Source: Pseudomonadota bacterium (GTDB lineage Bacteria; Desulfobacterota; Desulfovibrionia; Desulfovibrionales; Desulfomicrobiaceae). Taken from it: a stretch of DNA of 64,000 bases. A program made the translations under genes and the position numbers. Location: NCBI GenBank assembly GCA_018902545.1, contig JAHIQM010000005.1, forward strand, positions 147,517 through 211,516, given 5' to 3'. Numbering within the stretch: the first letter of the stretch is position 1; each line of letters starts with the position of its first letter. The notes beneath the pieces were generated by a model. The model was not told the DNA's origin. It ran no database searches and was given only the letters and a program-made list of their open reading frames with translations. Below are positions 10,063 to 18,588 of this stretch, one piece after another.

Positions 10063-10575
10063 TTGGGAACAGCTAAAACAGCAACATCTTTTGGTGTCGG
10101 TATTCTTGGTGTATATGCGGGGTTGTTTGCCCCAGATATAGACCTACTTCTGCTTCCTATTCTCCATCACCGCTCGATTATTACTCACTCTATTCTTATT
10201 CCACTACTACTCAAACGCTGGCTGTCGACGCCAACATTCGCAGGATTTGCTGCGGGAATAAGTATACATCTTTGGGCTGATAGCTTGAATACATCCATGG
10301 GATTTGCTCAGGTCTACTTACCTGTTGTAAAAACCAGTCTCGGATCAAGCGCGTCGCTTGCCTGGATTTTTCTAAACGCATTTCTTGGATTTTTGATTGC
10401 GGTATCATCTTATCGTAAATTTGCATGGTGGATTATTTTAGCATATCTTATTATTGCATTACTTTATGCGATATTTAATGAAAGCGCTGTATTTATAGTA
10501 TATGTTTTTATTGTGTTCAGTGTCTTTTTATTTATATTTAAATTTAAAAATATAAAATATAATAAAAACGAATAA
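10063..10575 (+). CDS. YdjM-like metal-dependent hydrolase, integral membrane
   Basis: 170 aa, starts at TTG with an AGGAGA ribosome site 5 bp upstream; no ATG fits. It is very hydrophobic with at least four membrane segments. The conserved block APDIDLLLLPILHHRSIITH followed by Ser carries the PDxD and HRSxTHS motifs of the YdjM/DUF457 family, LexA-regulated inner-membrane proteins in enterobacteria with predicted metal-dependent hydrolase activity. The real substrate of the family is unknown. It lies between the tRNA-Asp gene and the second copy of its 3' end and is A+T-rich towards its 3' end, unlike the core genes, so it was probably acquired. Confidence 0.65.
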   Translation: MGTAKTATSFGVGILGVYAGLFAPDIDLLLLPILHHRSIITHSILIPLLLKRWLSTPTFAGFAAGISIHLWADSLNTSMGFAQVYLPVVKTSLGSSASLAWIFLNAFLGFLIAVSSYRKFAWWIILAYLIIALLYAIFNESAVFIVYVFIVFSVFLFIFKFKNIKYNKNE

Positions 10576-10963
10576 ATATGAATCACACACTAAATATAAT
10601 GTGAGCTTAGTCGTAATTTTAAATTTTAGGCCACAAGCGATGAGATATATTTGAAATGGGATAAGTCTAAGACGCTTGATGAATTTAAGAAGTTACAGGT
10701 AGTACTTGAGAACAATAAGGGGCCGAGTCTGCTTTTGAATCTTCTTCGGACATTGAGTTCGAGTCCCATCGGGCCCGCTACTGGAATATATGTGACTAAA
10801 GAAACAGTTGCCGTTGACACATCCTTTCTTGTAGTTTTTTTTGGAACGGATTCTTAGGTGATCTGAGATTTTCTGCAAGACGTTTTGCATTCATGCTCTC
10901 TAGTTTTGTAGCCTTACCCATAAACAGATAAATATTATGAAAAGTATCTTAAAGGAACTCTTT
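10576..10963. other. Gene-free A+T-rich stretch with att-like repeat and repeat copy
   Basis: No convincing gene. It contains the tRNA-Asp 3'-end copy (10758-10780) and a degenerate copy of the dispersed repeat (10790-10857, reading MTKETVAVDTSFLVVFF and then a stop). Confidence 0.5.
10758..10780 (+). repeat. Putative attachment site copy 2 (tRNA-Asp 3' end)
   Basis: TTCGAGTCCCATC followed by GGGCCCGCTA, near-identical to 9528-9550. It is not part of an intact tRNA. It marks the likely far edge of a 1.2-kb integrated remnant carrying the YdjM-like gene. Confidence 0.55.
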
Positions 10964-11887
10964 ATGAATCACGATAATTTCTACAAGAACATCACAAGAT
11001 ATTCAATAAACCTGATTGTCTCTTTTGCTTTCATCTTTTTCTTCTTAGCTCCAACCCACGCCAAAGCCGAATGGCCACGTCTCGCAATTTCTGCAGATGG
11101 GACCCCGATTTTCTTCGAAGCGTATGGTTCTGGAGAGCCGGCGCTCGTATTTGTCCATGGCTGGAGCTGTGATGCCCGCTACTGGCGTGAACAAATCCCC
11201 CATTTTTCGAAAAATCACCGCGTGATTGTGCTAGATCTCGCAGGCCATGGCCATTCGGGCATGGGGCGTACTCAGTACACCATGATATCATTCGGAGAGG
11301 ATGTGAAAGCGGTTACCGAAGCAAGCGGTAGTCGTAGCGTCATCCTGGTCGGACATTCCATGGGCGGTTCCGTGATCGCCGAGGCTGCCCGGCTCATGGC
11401 GGACCGTGTGATCGGGCTCGTCGGTATCGATACGCTTGAGAACATCGAATACTCCATGACTCGTGAAGAATTCGAAGGCATGATCGCACCGCTCGAAAAG
11501 GATTTTCAGAACGGCTGTCGGCAATTCGTGGAGGCGATGATTTCGCCTCACACCGATGCGAAGCTTCGCGAATGGATCCTTGCCGATATGTCTGCCGCAT
11601 CGCCGGATGTCGCCTTGAGTGCCATGAAAGACATGATGTCGCAGTACATCACAGGTGAAGCCGCAAGGATATTCGAGGACATCCGCATCCCCGTCATGAC
11701 CGTGAACGGCGACATGTGGCCCATCAATTACGAAGCAAACCGGCGCCATATGTTTTCCTTCGATGCCATTGTCCTGAAGGATGCGGATCATTTTCTCATG
11801 CTGAATCGTGTAGAGGAGTTTAATTCCGCCTTGGAAAAATCGATCGGCACGTTTTCAACAAATCAAACGATAGGCATAAATGACTAA
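10964..11887 (+). CDS. Secreted alpha/beta hydrolase
   Basis: 307 aa from ATG 10964, chosen for its AAAGGA site 7 bp upstream; an in-frame ATG at 10937 has none. A signal peptide with hydrophobic core LIVSFAFIFFFLAPTHAKA predicts export. The fold signature is clear: oxyanion region FVHGWSCDARYW, nucleophile elbow VGHSMGGS, a candidate acid in IPVMTVNGDMWPI, and the catalytic histidine in KDADHFLML. This matches the alpha/beta-hydrolase superfamily (esterase, lipase or haloperoxidase-like); the substrate cannot be told. It sits alone in a repeat-rich stretch and its base composition shifts from A+T-rich at the start to normal, as in a mosaic region. Confidence 0.82.
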   Translation: MNHDNFYKNITRYSINLIVSFAFIFFFLAPTHAKAEWPRLAISADGTPIFFEAYGSGEPALVFVHGWSCDARYWREQIPHFSKNHRVIVLDLAGHGHSGMGRTQYTMISFGEDVKAVTEASGSRSVILVGHSMGGSVIAEAARLMADRVIGLVGIDTLENIEYSMTREEFEGMIAPLEKDFQNGCRQFVEAMISPHTDAKLREWILADMSAASPDVALSAMKDMMSQYITGEAARIFEDIRIPVMTVNGDMWPINYEANRRHMFSFDAIVLKDADHFLMLNRVEEFNSALEKSIGTFSTNQTIGIND

Positions 11888-12011
11888 AACCAATCCCAAC
11901 AGGCAAACGCAATCGAATTGGGTTTGTTGGTGGTTGCATGCGTGGACGTGGTTGGCGCCAGACGCCATGAACGCATCGAAGCGATGTGGGACCCGTGTGG
12001 CGGTGCCTGTT

Positions 12012-12099
12012 AAATCCCAATTGTTAGAGCTTAAAATCCCAATTTGTTCGATAACAAATCCCAATTTGCAATTGGCAAAATCCCAATTTTAGATATCAA
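12012..12099 (+). repeat. Four AAATCCCAATT motifs at an exact 22-bp period
   Basis: AAATCCCAATT begins at 12012, 12034, 12056 and 12078. The 11-bp core is constant and the 11-bp remainder of each unit differs. 22 bp is close to two helical turns, so a protein array could bind one face of the helix. Confidence 0.85.
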
Positions 12100-12372
12100 T
12101 TCAAGCATGAATACAGAAACTTATCATCGATTTCTGACTGAGCGAATTGATGACGGATGCAGGATACGCCGGCATTCTTTACGACGGTGCGGAAACATTC
12201 TCACTGGGGCCAGACCTCCTGGCCGCGCCGCTGTCGACTCTATGGGGGCGGTGATTCGACTGAAGCGCACCTATAGCACCGTCAGCCCCCCTACTCGCGT
12301 TACCAGTCGACTGGCCGAGAATAAGGTATTTTGGGTTTTGGTGGAAGTTTGTAAGAATAGACTGGCGATTGG

Positions 12373-12500
12373 AAATGAAACCATCCGGTAACGGGTGGCT
12401 TTGTTTGTCCACGTACGTATGCCGGGGTAGTGCATACTGAAATTATGTATGACAAAATAACTAGTTGCCGTTGACGTTCGTTTTCTTGGCGACATTCCAA
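12373..12500 (+). repeat. Dispersed repeat family, copy R2
   Basis: Hairpin ACCATCCG/CGGGTGGCT followed by ATTATGTATGACAAAATAAC and TTGCCGTTGACG. It is the same order of elements as R1 at 9653, but the small frame has a stop after MTK. Confidence 0.55.
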
Positions 12501-12634
12501 AGAATTTTTGTTCGAAAGCTGAAGTGGATTCAGGTGAAACTTTCATCAAAAGCAGACCCCATTGCCCGCATTGCCTCGACCGTCGAAAAACTGATCCAGC
12601 AGCTCCATGCATGGTATTTGAGGTCCGGCTTGTT

Positions 12635-13057
12635 TCACGCCTGGCCTTCCTGTTTGACATCTTTGGACGCCAAATATTCCTTAATGAGCAGATCGCAGCT
12701 CAAAATGTGCCCCACAAGCCAATCCTTGAGCATTTCCCGAAGGAGACCAAACTCCACATTCTCTCCGATGAACACGGAATGCTGAAAATCCTTTACTCGT
12801 CTTTTAAGTATGTTGTGCTCTTCCATATGTTTGTTCAGATCAGGGTAGCCGATTGACCGCATATATTCTTCTTCATTGTTGAAATGGAAAACGGTATATT
12901 CTCGCAACTCGTGCAGAATCTTTGCGAAATCGTTCTTGTTTCTGCCTTCCTGCATAGCCCGCAAGAGAGAGTTGGCAATGCGGATAAGCTGCTTGTGCTC
13001 CGCGTCAATTTCCGTTTTTCCTATGGAAAGTGTATCGGACCAGACGATATTGGGCAC
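12635..13057 (-). CDS. Bacteriohemerythrin
   Basis: 140 aa single-domain hemerythrin, an O2-binding di-iron protein of the cytoplasm. Iron ligands are visible in order: DAEHKQLI (His), HFNNEEEYM (His and Glu), HMEEHNIL (two His), and WLVGHILSCD (His and Asp). N-terminal IVWSDTLSIGKTEID is the family start. The GTG at 13057 is chosen because it has an AAGGGGGA ribosome site; an upstream in-frame GTG at 13096 has none. In anaerobes these proteins carry or scavenge oxygen. No operon partner; the next gene upstream on this strand is the octaheme cytochrome. Confidence 0.93.
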   Translation of the reverse strand: MPNIVWSDTLSIGKTEIDAEHKQLIRIANSLLRAMQEGRNKNDFAKILHELREYTVFHFNNEEEYMRSIGYPDLNKHMEEHNILKRRVKDFQHSVFIGENVEFGLLREMLKDWLVGHILSCDLLIKEYLASKDVKQEGQA

Positions 13058-13383
13058 GTTTCCCCCTTGATTATCAAACTTCGTTAAATCAGACACTCGG
13101 AATTAGAAGCAATCGGCATCCAGTTCGGCTATACTCAGGCGCAAGTCAGCCACCGCGACAGGTTTGCATTACTCGACGGTGAGCAAGATTATTCGCAAAG
13201 CGGAATAATTCAAGATTCAAGATCTGATACCACTTTTCTTACTTTTCTTATTTGGACCATCAGGCCATTCAATAGGAAATAGCGGAGTTGCTTTCCACCA
13301 TTTTTGCATGACCGGGCTTTGAATTAGTCCTCTTATTTTATGGTCACACCGATGAGTGATCATTGCGGATTCAGAATATCAGC
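13058..13383. other. Gene-free spacer with a copy of the TTCAAGATTCAAGATCT repeat
   Basis: Holds the direct repeat ATTCAAGATTCAAGATCTGA at 13207-13226, also found at 9952 and, inverted, at 14982 and 23370. No gene seen. Confidence 0.5.
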
Positions 13384-14913
13384 CTATTCTTTCCCCTCTT
13401 GGCCGCCCTTGACCTTTTTTTGAGTGGTGAGCCATTCGTTGAGTTCCATGATCTCCTTGGTGATGTGGTATCGACCGTTGGCGAATACCCCGTAATCTCC
13501 ACCCCCGGCCATAGCTGAAGCAAAGCGGATATGGTTCGCATAAAACAGCCAGATGTCGCTCCAGCGCCTTTCGATCGCCTCATCAAACGGACTCCCTCCC
13601 GCCAGATGGTTGACAGCGTACCCGCTTTTCCAAATGTCTGTCATGATTTTAGTCGCTTCCAAGGTGTCCGCGTTGGTTGTCTGAACCGTCTGCTCAAAGC
13701 GCTCCCAGAACACGTCCACCCAGGCGCTGCCGTGACAGGAACGGCAAACGGTTGACATGTTCTCTTTGCGCTCGGCCATTGTCGACGCATTGATCAGAAA
13801 ATCTTTGGCGGTCGTTCCATCAAAGTTGGTCGGTAGCGGCAGCCCTTCGTCATTGCGAATAATGCTCGTATCCGGGGAAACGGGATGCGGATGGGCGTAG
13901 ATCAGCCCAAAAATCCGCCACGGCAACCGATCCGTCATCTGGTGCGTCCGCGGCACAATTTCGTTTCCGGCCGGGTCCGCCAACAGGCTGACATGACAGC
14001 TTGCGCAGGTGGGCGCGGTGAAATCCTCGCCCACGGTCCACGGGACGTTCGTGAAGTTCCATTCCTTGCCGTGGGTAGAAAACATGTTCCCATGGCGACT
14101 GGCGGAATAAACCTTGTAAGCCGGGACGTCGGGGCCAACGTGGCATTTTTTGCAAGTATAGGGCTGTCTGGCCATTTCGATGGAAAACTGATGCCGGTTG
14201 TGGCAGGCTCCGCAGGTCCCCAAACTGTCATCCGTATTCTTCCGGCCTACGCCCTGGTTCGGCCAGCCGTTCACCACCGGAAAATCCATCAAACCGTGGA
14301 GGGTGTCCCGTTCCTTGAAGCCCATGACCTCCAGTTTTGTTCCATGACAGTGCAGGCAGGACTCAGCCTGGGTTAACGGGTCGGCTGGGGTGAAATCGAG
14401 CTGCTGTCCTTTGCGCGCAACCCGGCCTTCGATAGTCCTGGCCAGATCCATGTAAAGGGGATTTTCAACAAGATTGCCTCGGGCGTGGGCCATCAGGTTG
14501 CGCGAGAACTGATCGGCTTCCTGCGTATGGCAGGTGGCGCAGTCTTTAGGGCTGACAGCCGTGTGCACTTCATATCCGCCGTGATCGAAGGTCCCGGCAT
14601 GGGCCTCGGCCCGCTGGGTGTGGCACTCGGCGCAGCCCACAGCCACGTTCAGGAAACGCTCCGGGATCTCCTTGCTTGAGACCTTCAACCCCAACCCCTG
14701 GACTTGCATCGCCTCACCAGGGGTGATCCGGGAGTGTCGACTTTGCCGCCAAGCCGAAACTATCCCGGGATGCAATTCTTCATGACAGGAGAGACAATCC
14801 TGGGAGTCACTGCTGACCGGGACTGACTCCAATTCCACGAGCCCCGCATTGGACAGGGAAACCATTCCCGCGGCCACCGTCGCCAACAGCAAGACCATTA
14901 CGCGGTTTAGCAT
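13384..14913 (-). CDS. Octaheme cytochrome c, hydroxylamine oxidoreductase (HAO) family
   Basis: 509 aa with a signal peptide (MLNRVMVLLLATVAAGMVSL, start set by GAGAGGTG before ATG 14913), hence periplasmic. Eight CxxCH heme sites are present: CLSCH, CAECH, CATCH, CLHCH, CGACH, CKKCH, CASCH and CRSCH. The stretch CKKCHVGPDVPAYKVYSASR, followed by HGN, is typical of HAO-type octahemes. The family includes hydroxylamine oxidases and, in epsilon- and deltaproteobacteria, enzymes thought to reduce nitrite or hydroxylamine. I cannot see whether the active-site cross-linking tyrosine is kept. No quinol-oxidase partner lies adjacent. The C-terminus (TTQKKVKGGQEGKE) is charged. Confidence 0.9.
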   Translation of the reverse strand: MLNRVMVLLLATVAAGMVSLSNAGLVELESVPVSSDSQDCLSCHEELHPGIVSAWRQSRHSRITPGEAMQVQGLGLKVSSKEIPERFLNVAVGCAECHTQRAEAHAGTFDHGGYEVHTAVSPKDCATCHTQEADQFSRNLMAHARGNLVENPLYMDLARTIEGRVARKGQQLDFTPADPLTQAESCLHCHGTKLEVMGFKERDTLHGLMDFPVVNGWPNQGVGRKNTDDSLGTCGACHNRHQFSIEMARQPYTCKKCHVGPDVPAYKVYSASRHGNMFSTHGKEWNFTNVPWTVGEDFTAPTCASCHVSLLADPAGNEIVPRTHQMTDRLPWRIFGLIYAHPHPVSPDTSIIRNDEGLPLPTNFDGTTAKDFLINASTMAERKENMSTVCRSCHGSAWVDVFWERFEQTVQTTNADTLEATKIMTDIWKSGYAVNHLAGGSPFDEAIERRWSDIWLFYANHIRFASAMAGGGDYGVFANGRYHITKEIMELNEWLTTQKKVKGGQEGKE

Positions 14914-15374
14914 GTAACACCTCTCATGACGTGTCTTCGTTATTGGAGCGTTTGCGAAAAAGGCGAGGGTCAAAAAAGGCGAGGGTCAGATCTTGAATCT
15001 TGCCTTCATCCAGCTCTTTCTTCCTAACTAAAATTTTCTGTGATGATGCTACAAGAGAAGCCGTGAAAACCGCAAGTGCTTCCTTTGTCATACGAGCAAA
15101 GGGGGCACATGAGCAAAGGGGTCACCCATCAAAAGGACCGAGGTCAAGAGAAAGTACTCCCATGGGCCAGAAAATCAGGTTTTCTCGCCTCGGACTAAAC
15201 TACTTGATAATACCTTAAATTTCTTTGCTTTCTGCCTTTCTCGTGAGGCAAAGGGGTCAAATCTTCTTTTGATAAACCTTGGCACCAAGCACCAAGGGGA
15301 TCACCCATTGGGATCTAACCCGCCGGAGCAACCCCGCCGTATAACGCCAGCCAGATAATCTTCGATCCCACGCC
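14914..15374. repeat. Repeat cluster downstream of the direct-repeat left copy
   Basis: No gene. It contains AAAAAGGCGAGGGTCA twice in tandem (14958-14990), GGGTCAGATCTTGAATCTTG, an inverted dispersed-repeat copy (15028-15090), and the left copy of the 130-bp direct repeat (15112-15240). Confidence 0.6.
15112..15240 (+). repeat. 130-bp direct repeat, left copy
   Basis: From AGCAAAGGGGTCACCCATC to CTTTGCTTTCTGCCTTTC, nearly identical to 20337-20466. Inside are nested inverted repeats: CCGAGG/CCTCGG and AGAAAA-TCAGG-TTTTCT. The pair brackets the Crp/AprBA-like/DASS locus. Confidence 0.85.
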
Positions 15375-15536
15375 ATGTCCGAAGTGTTGTTACAGAGTTA
15401 CTGCTCTCATGGTTGTGAACCAACCTCGGAAACATTCGTGGATATGAAACAGAAGATTATTCCGTCTTTAAGTGCATTAAGTGCAGATGTCCTGGAGGAG
15501 TTTGAAAAAGAAAGCGTCACCTATTCTCGAATCTAG
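15375..15536 (+). CDS. Possible small protein of 53 aa, unknown
   Basis: Frame from ATG 15375 to TAG: MSEVLLQSYCSHGCEPTSET...SADVLEEFEKESVTYSRI. The codon-like flow and acidic C-terminal helix look protein-like, but there is no ribosome site, so it may be the tail of a decayed gene. Not recognised. Confidence 0.25.
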   Translation: MSEVLLQSYCSHGCEPTSETFVDMKQKIIPSLSALSADVLEEFEKESVTYSRI

Positions 15537-15635
15537 GATAGATTTTCCATTTATATATGGGCAACGTTCAGGTAGTTAAGAAGCATTGGTTATGAGTTTT
15601 GCAGTGTTCTTGGGAAGAACTACGCTAACAGAACT

Positions 15636-16325
15636 TCACAATTCAACCATTTTAAGTAATCGTAAAGGGTTAAGTACGGTTATCTGCCTGCCTTTGACTA
15701 TGATTATACCTTCCGCTTGATAGTTCTTGAGGAGTTCGCTGACGGTCTGCTGCGTTGAGCCAACCATTGATGCGAGTTGCTCCTGGGTCAGCTTCAGGGG
15801 AATAGTCAGGGGGCGTTGCCAGCCGGACTCGTCTGGTATGTATTCGTGGCAGAGATAGGCGAGGAGTTTGGCTAACCTTGTGCCAACGGTGCAAACCATC
15901 AGGCTGCCCGCAATTTCTCCGAGGTACCGCAGTCGGCGTCCCAATGTCCGGATGACTTGTCGTGCGGCAAGATAATTTTCAGCCAGAAAACGTTCAAAAT
16001 CAGCACCAGACATTTCATAGACGATACATGGAGACAGCGCTTGGGCGTTGGCCTTGCGGTTTTCTCCGTCCATGACTTCAGCCAGTCCGAAGAGTTCACC
16101 GGACCGACGCAAGAAAAATATTGGCTCCTTTCCACACGGAGCTATCTGAAAAATTTTAATCAAGCCGGATTCGAGATAAAAACAGCTCTCTCCTGGGTCC
16201 TCTTCGAAAAAAATCATGTCCTTTTTTTGAAGGACACGTCTGCGTGCCCCAGACAAAAAACTCCTCCGCTCCTTCTCCAGGCCTTCAAAAAAATCATCTT
16301 CACCCAGATGCCAGTGCCTCTCCAT
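15636..16325 (-). CDS. Crp/Fnr family transcriptional regulator
   Basis: 229 aa. Cyclic-nucleotide-binding-like beta-barrel at ~30-135 (MIFFEEDPGESCFYLESGLI, then FLRRSGELFGLAEVMDG). The C-terminal winged helix has LTQEQLASMVGSTQQTVSEL at ~170-195 followed by LKNYQAEGIIIV. There is no N-terminal cysteine cluster of Fnr type and no obvious heme-binding sequence, so the signal is unknown. ATG 16325 is chosen over the GTG at 16343 because TGGAGAT precedes it. It is downstream of, and in the same orientation as, the DASS-AprBA-like genes, so it is likely their regulator; a perfect palindrome in front of the transporter is a candidate target. Confidence 0.9.
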   Translation of the reverse strand: MERHWHLGEDDFFEGLEKERRSFLSGARRRVLQKKDMIFFEEDPGESCFYLESGLIKIFQIAPCGKEPIFFLRRSGELFGLAEVMDGENRKANAQALSPCIVYEMSGADFERFLAENYLAARQVIRTLGRRLRYLGEIAGSLMVCTVGTRLAKLLAYLCHEYIPDESGWQRPLTIPLKLTQEQLASMVGSTQQTVSELLKNYQAEGIIIVKGRQITVLNPLRLLKMVEL

Positions 16326-16425
16326 GGGATATCTCCATGACACAATTGCCGGTTTGCTTGAAGAGTAGCGAAAGGCGGCCTACGTGTCGACGTGGATACG
16401 GAAGCCGCCTTCATGCTGTTATTAG

Positions 16426-16752
16426 CTATTTGTCCATTCTGTTCCGGTATTTGTAGGTTTCTTCCTTGCCATTGATGTCCACACATTTCCAGGTGATGGT
16501 ATTGGAACCCATAATTGGTTTTAGTGAGGCCTTATGGTAGCCGATCTGATACGGCACCCTCGTTTCTATTGCTTTAGTTGGGCAGGCTTTGGTGCAGGAC
16601 ATGCAATCCCAGCAGTCGCCGGCAAAACGCACATACGCCTTGTTGGTTCGAGGATCGACGGCCATCAGGTCGCCGGGACACGCCTCTTCACATTTAGATT
16701 CAGGCAACCCTTCACAACCGTTGCATTTGTTCAGATTTACGCGTGGGGGCAT
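16426..16752 (-). CDS. AprB-like ferredoxin subunit (2 x [4Fe-4S])
   Basis: 108 aa from ATG 16752, set by AAAGGAGG. Two cysteine clusters: NKCNGCEGLPESKCEEACPG (CxxC...C...CP) and CWDCMSCTKACPTKAIETR. The C-terminal tail YHKASLKPIMGSNTITWKCV resembles the tail of APS reductase beta subunits (AprB), which is somewhat longer. It starts 21 bp after the AprA-like gene, so it is the electron-transfer partner of that flavoprotein. Known AprB passes electrons from the Qmo complex to AprA; no qmo genes are next to this locus. Confidence 0.85.
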   Translation of the reverse strand: MPPRVNLNKCNGCEGLPESKCEEACPGDLMAVDPRTNKAYVRFAGDCWDCMSCTKACPTKAIETRVPYQIGYHKASLKPIMGSNTITWKCVDINGKEETYKYRNRMDK

Positions 16753-16772
16753 AATTATCCTCCTTTGATGTT

Positions 16773-18563
16773 TTAGCTTTTGAATCGTTCGCCGGGTACG
16801 AGTTGGACGTACGGGCGTGTAAAACACTCGACCTTTCCGGTGAGCGGGTCGCGACGAGTTTCGATGAAACAATCAAAATTTTCGTCGTCACGTTCTGGGT
16901 AATCGGTACGAGTCTGCCAACCCGCCCAACGTGTTTCCTTGCGCCCCTTGAGGTGATGAACCACAGCTTCGGCAACATCTACTCTGTCCATGGTCTCATT
17001 CGCCTGCATGAGTTCGTGCAGATCCGCAACCTTGAGGTATTTGAACTGGTCTTGAAGAATAGCAATGTGCTTGAGGGCGTAGTCCAGGCGTTCTTCGTTG
17101 GTTCGGTAGAACTGGGATGATCCGCCAGCGTATTCATCCATTAGACGCTGAAGTCGGTCTTTCATGGCTCGGGGGGCGATGCCATCATAATCTCCGCCAC
17201 GGAACAGAGGCGCGTAGACTCGTTCGAGCTCAATGCGTATCTGCTCTTCGTCCAGATCTTTTGGCAGAGAAATCTGATTTTCATCCATGTACTTAATGGC
17301 ACCGCGGGCAGCTATTTTGCCTTCTGCAGCACATCCACCCACGAATTTGTTCGGGTTTCCACCGGCGGTTTCACCTGCGGCGAACAGTCCGGGCATGGTG
17401 GTCATACGGTCCAGGTTGACCCAGAATCCACCCATGGTGTGGCCGCCCATTATGTAGGGGTCGGAACCGAATATCTCAATGGGCTCCTTGGTTGGATCCT
17501 GCCCGCGAGCTGCGAGAAAGAGAACGAAGGATGGACGTTCGTTGAGATAGTCACACATCATTCGCCAGTTTGTCTCTTTATCCATCCCGCGCGTGTCGCA
17601 GTACGTCGGCCCTCGACCTTGAAGCCATTCTTCCATAGGTGCATTAGCTCTTATATACCGGGGTGCAGAGTCGCCACCAAGGTGCTTGTAACGCACTTCC
17701 ATAATTTTTTCATCTTTACAGTTGATGATTGGAGCCTTGTATCCTACTGAAATTGTATCAACAGGGCCGCAAAAATCTTTCGTTCTAGTGGCAACCCAGC
17801 GCTGTTCCAGGCTGGTAAGCTCAACACCATGGCGAAAACCCATAGCGTATCCTGATCCAACACAATAAGGACACATCCAAATCTGTGCGCCGGAATCAGT
17901 TGAATCTGCTGTGTATGATTTATATAGAGTTCCAGCACCGCCTGTAGAATTGACTGTCGCTTTAGAGCGGAAAACGTAGAAATCACCAGTGCGAACATGT
18001 ATGCCCATTGCACCAATGCAATATCCTTCACCGTCCTTGAGCAGACCTGTAGCGGCAATGCGGTTATAGACGTCGGCACCGCATTCGATGGCCTTTTCAG
18101 CCATGATGGGTTTCAGCTGTTCGCCGTGAATGGAAATATCCCATTTGCCCCGGTATCTCACCGATCCATCTTCCTCGCGCAGAACGGGCAATCCCCAGCG
18201 TTCCAGGTCGTCAACGGCTTCGTTGAGCTCCTTGGCATTGGATAGGGCGAGATCTTCGCGCAACGGTCCGCCTCCGACTTGATCTCGAGACCAGCGGACC
18301 AGGTCTTCAGGCGTCTTTCCATTCGGAATGTATGTATTGATGGCATCCATTCCGGCGGAGCATGCGCCGGAACGCATGATTTCGGCCTTTTCCATGATGA
18401 CAACTTTCAGCTCAGGATTTATTTTCTTAGCTTCCACTGCAACGAAGCATCCGGCATTTCCGCCGCCAATAATCAGCAGATCGCAATCAACAATAATGGT
18501 TTTTACGTCGTCCACGCTCTTGGGCCGAAAGTCGATGGCCCGTTTTGCAGGTATGTTTGCCAT
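16773..18563 (-). CDS. AprA-like FAD oxidoreductase (APS reductase alpha family)
   Basis: 596 aa, somewhat shorter than classical AprA. FAD site: CDLLIIGGGNAGCFVAVEAK near the N-terminus and MPGLFAAGETAGGNPNKFVGG near residue 395. AprA-type blocks are kept: RSGACSAGMDAINTY, GKWDISIHGEQLKPIMAE, CVGSGYAMGFRHGVELTSLE, VATRTKDFCGP, and PYIMGGHTMGGFW; these contain the Asn, Trp, Arg and His that line the APS pocket in the known enzyme. It belongs to the AprA/fumarate-reductase flavoprotein superfamily and is closest in motif to AprA. There is no sat or qmo neighbour and it is co-transcribed with a divalent-anion transporter, so a substrate other than APS is possible. RBS AAGAAGGAC. Confidence 0.85.
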   Translation of the reverse strand: MANIPAKRAIDFRPKSVDDVKTIIVDCDLLIIGGGNAGCFVAVEAKKINPELKVVIMEKAEIMRSGACSAGMDAINTYIPNGKTPEDLVRWSRDQVGGGPLREDLALSNAKELNEAVDDLERWGLPVLREEDGSVRYRGKWDISIHGEQLKPIMAEKAIECGADVYNRIAATGLLKDGEGYCIGAMGIHVRTGDFYVFRSKATVNSTGGAGTLYKSYTADSTDSGAQIWMCPYCVGSGYAMGFRHGVELTSLEQRWVATRTKDFCGPVDTISVGYKAPIINCKDEKIMEVRYKHLGGDSAPRYIRANAPMEEWLQGRGPTYCDTRGMDKETNWRMMCDYLNERPSFVLFLAARGQDPTKEPIEIFGSDPYIMGGHTMGGFWVNLDRMTTMPGLFAAGETAGGNPNKFVGGCAAEGKIAARGAIKYMDENQISLPKDLDEEQIRIELERVYAPLFRGGDYDGIAPRAMKDRLQRLMDEYAGGSSQFYRTNEERLDYALKHIAILQDQFKYLKVADLHELMQANETMDRVDVAEAVVHHLKGRKETRWAGWQTRTDYPERDDENFDCFIETRRDPLTGKVECFTRPYVQLVPGERFKS

Positions 18564-18588
18564 AATTTTGTCCTTCTTAATGTTAAGG

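Larger units (their letters stand above)
11888..12634. other. Gene-free stretch with 22-bp iterated motif and dispersed repeat R2
   Basis: No supported gene. It holds the AAATCCCAATT array (12012-12099) and a second copy of the hairpin-led dispersed repeat (12373-12500). The short open frames here do not resemble proteins I know and the 22-bp period is not a multiple of three. Confidence 0.5.

Noticed and set aside
12044..12391. 115-aa open frame over the 22-bp array
   Set aside because: The array period is not a multiple of three and the sequence has no ribosome site or family resemblance.
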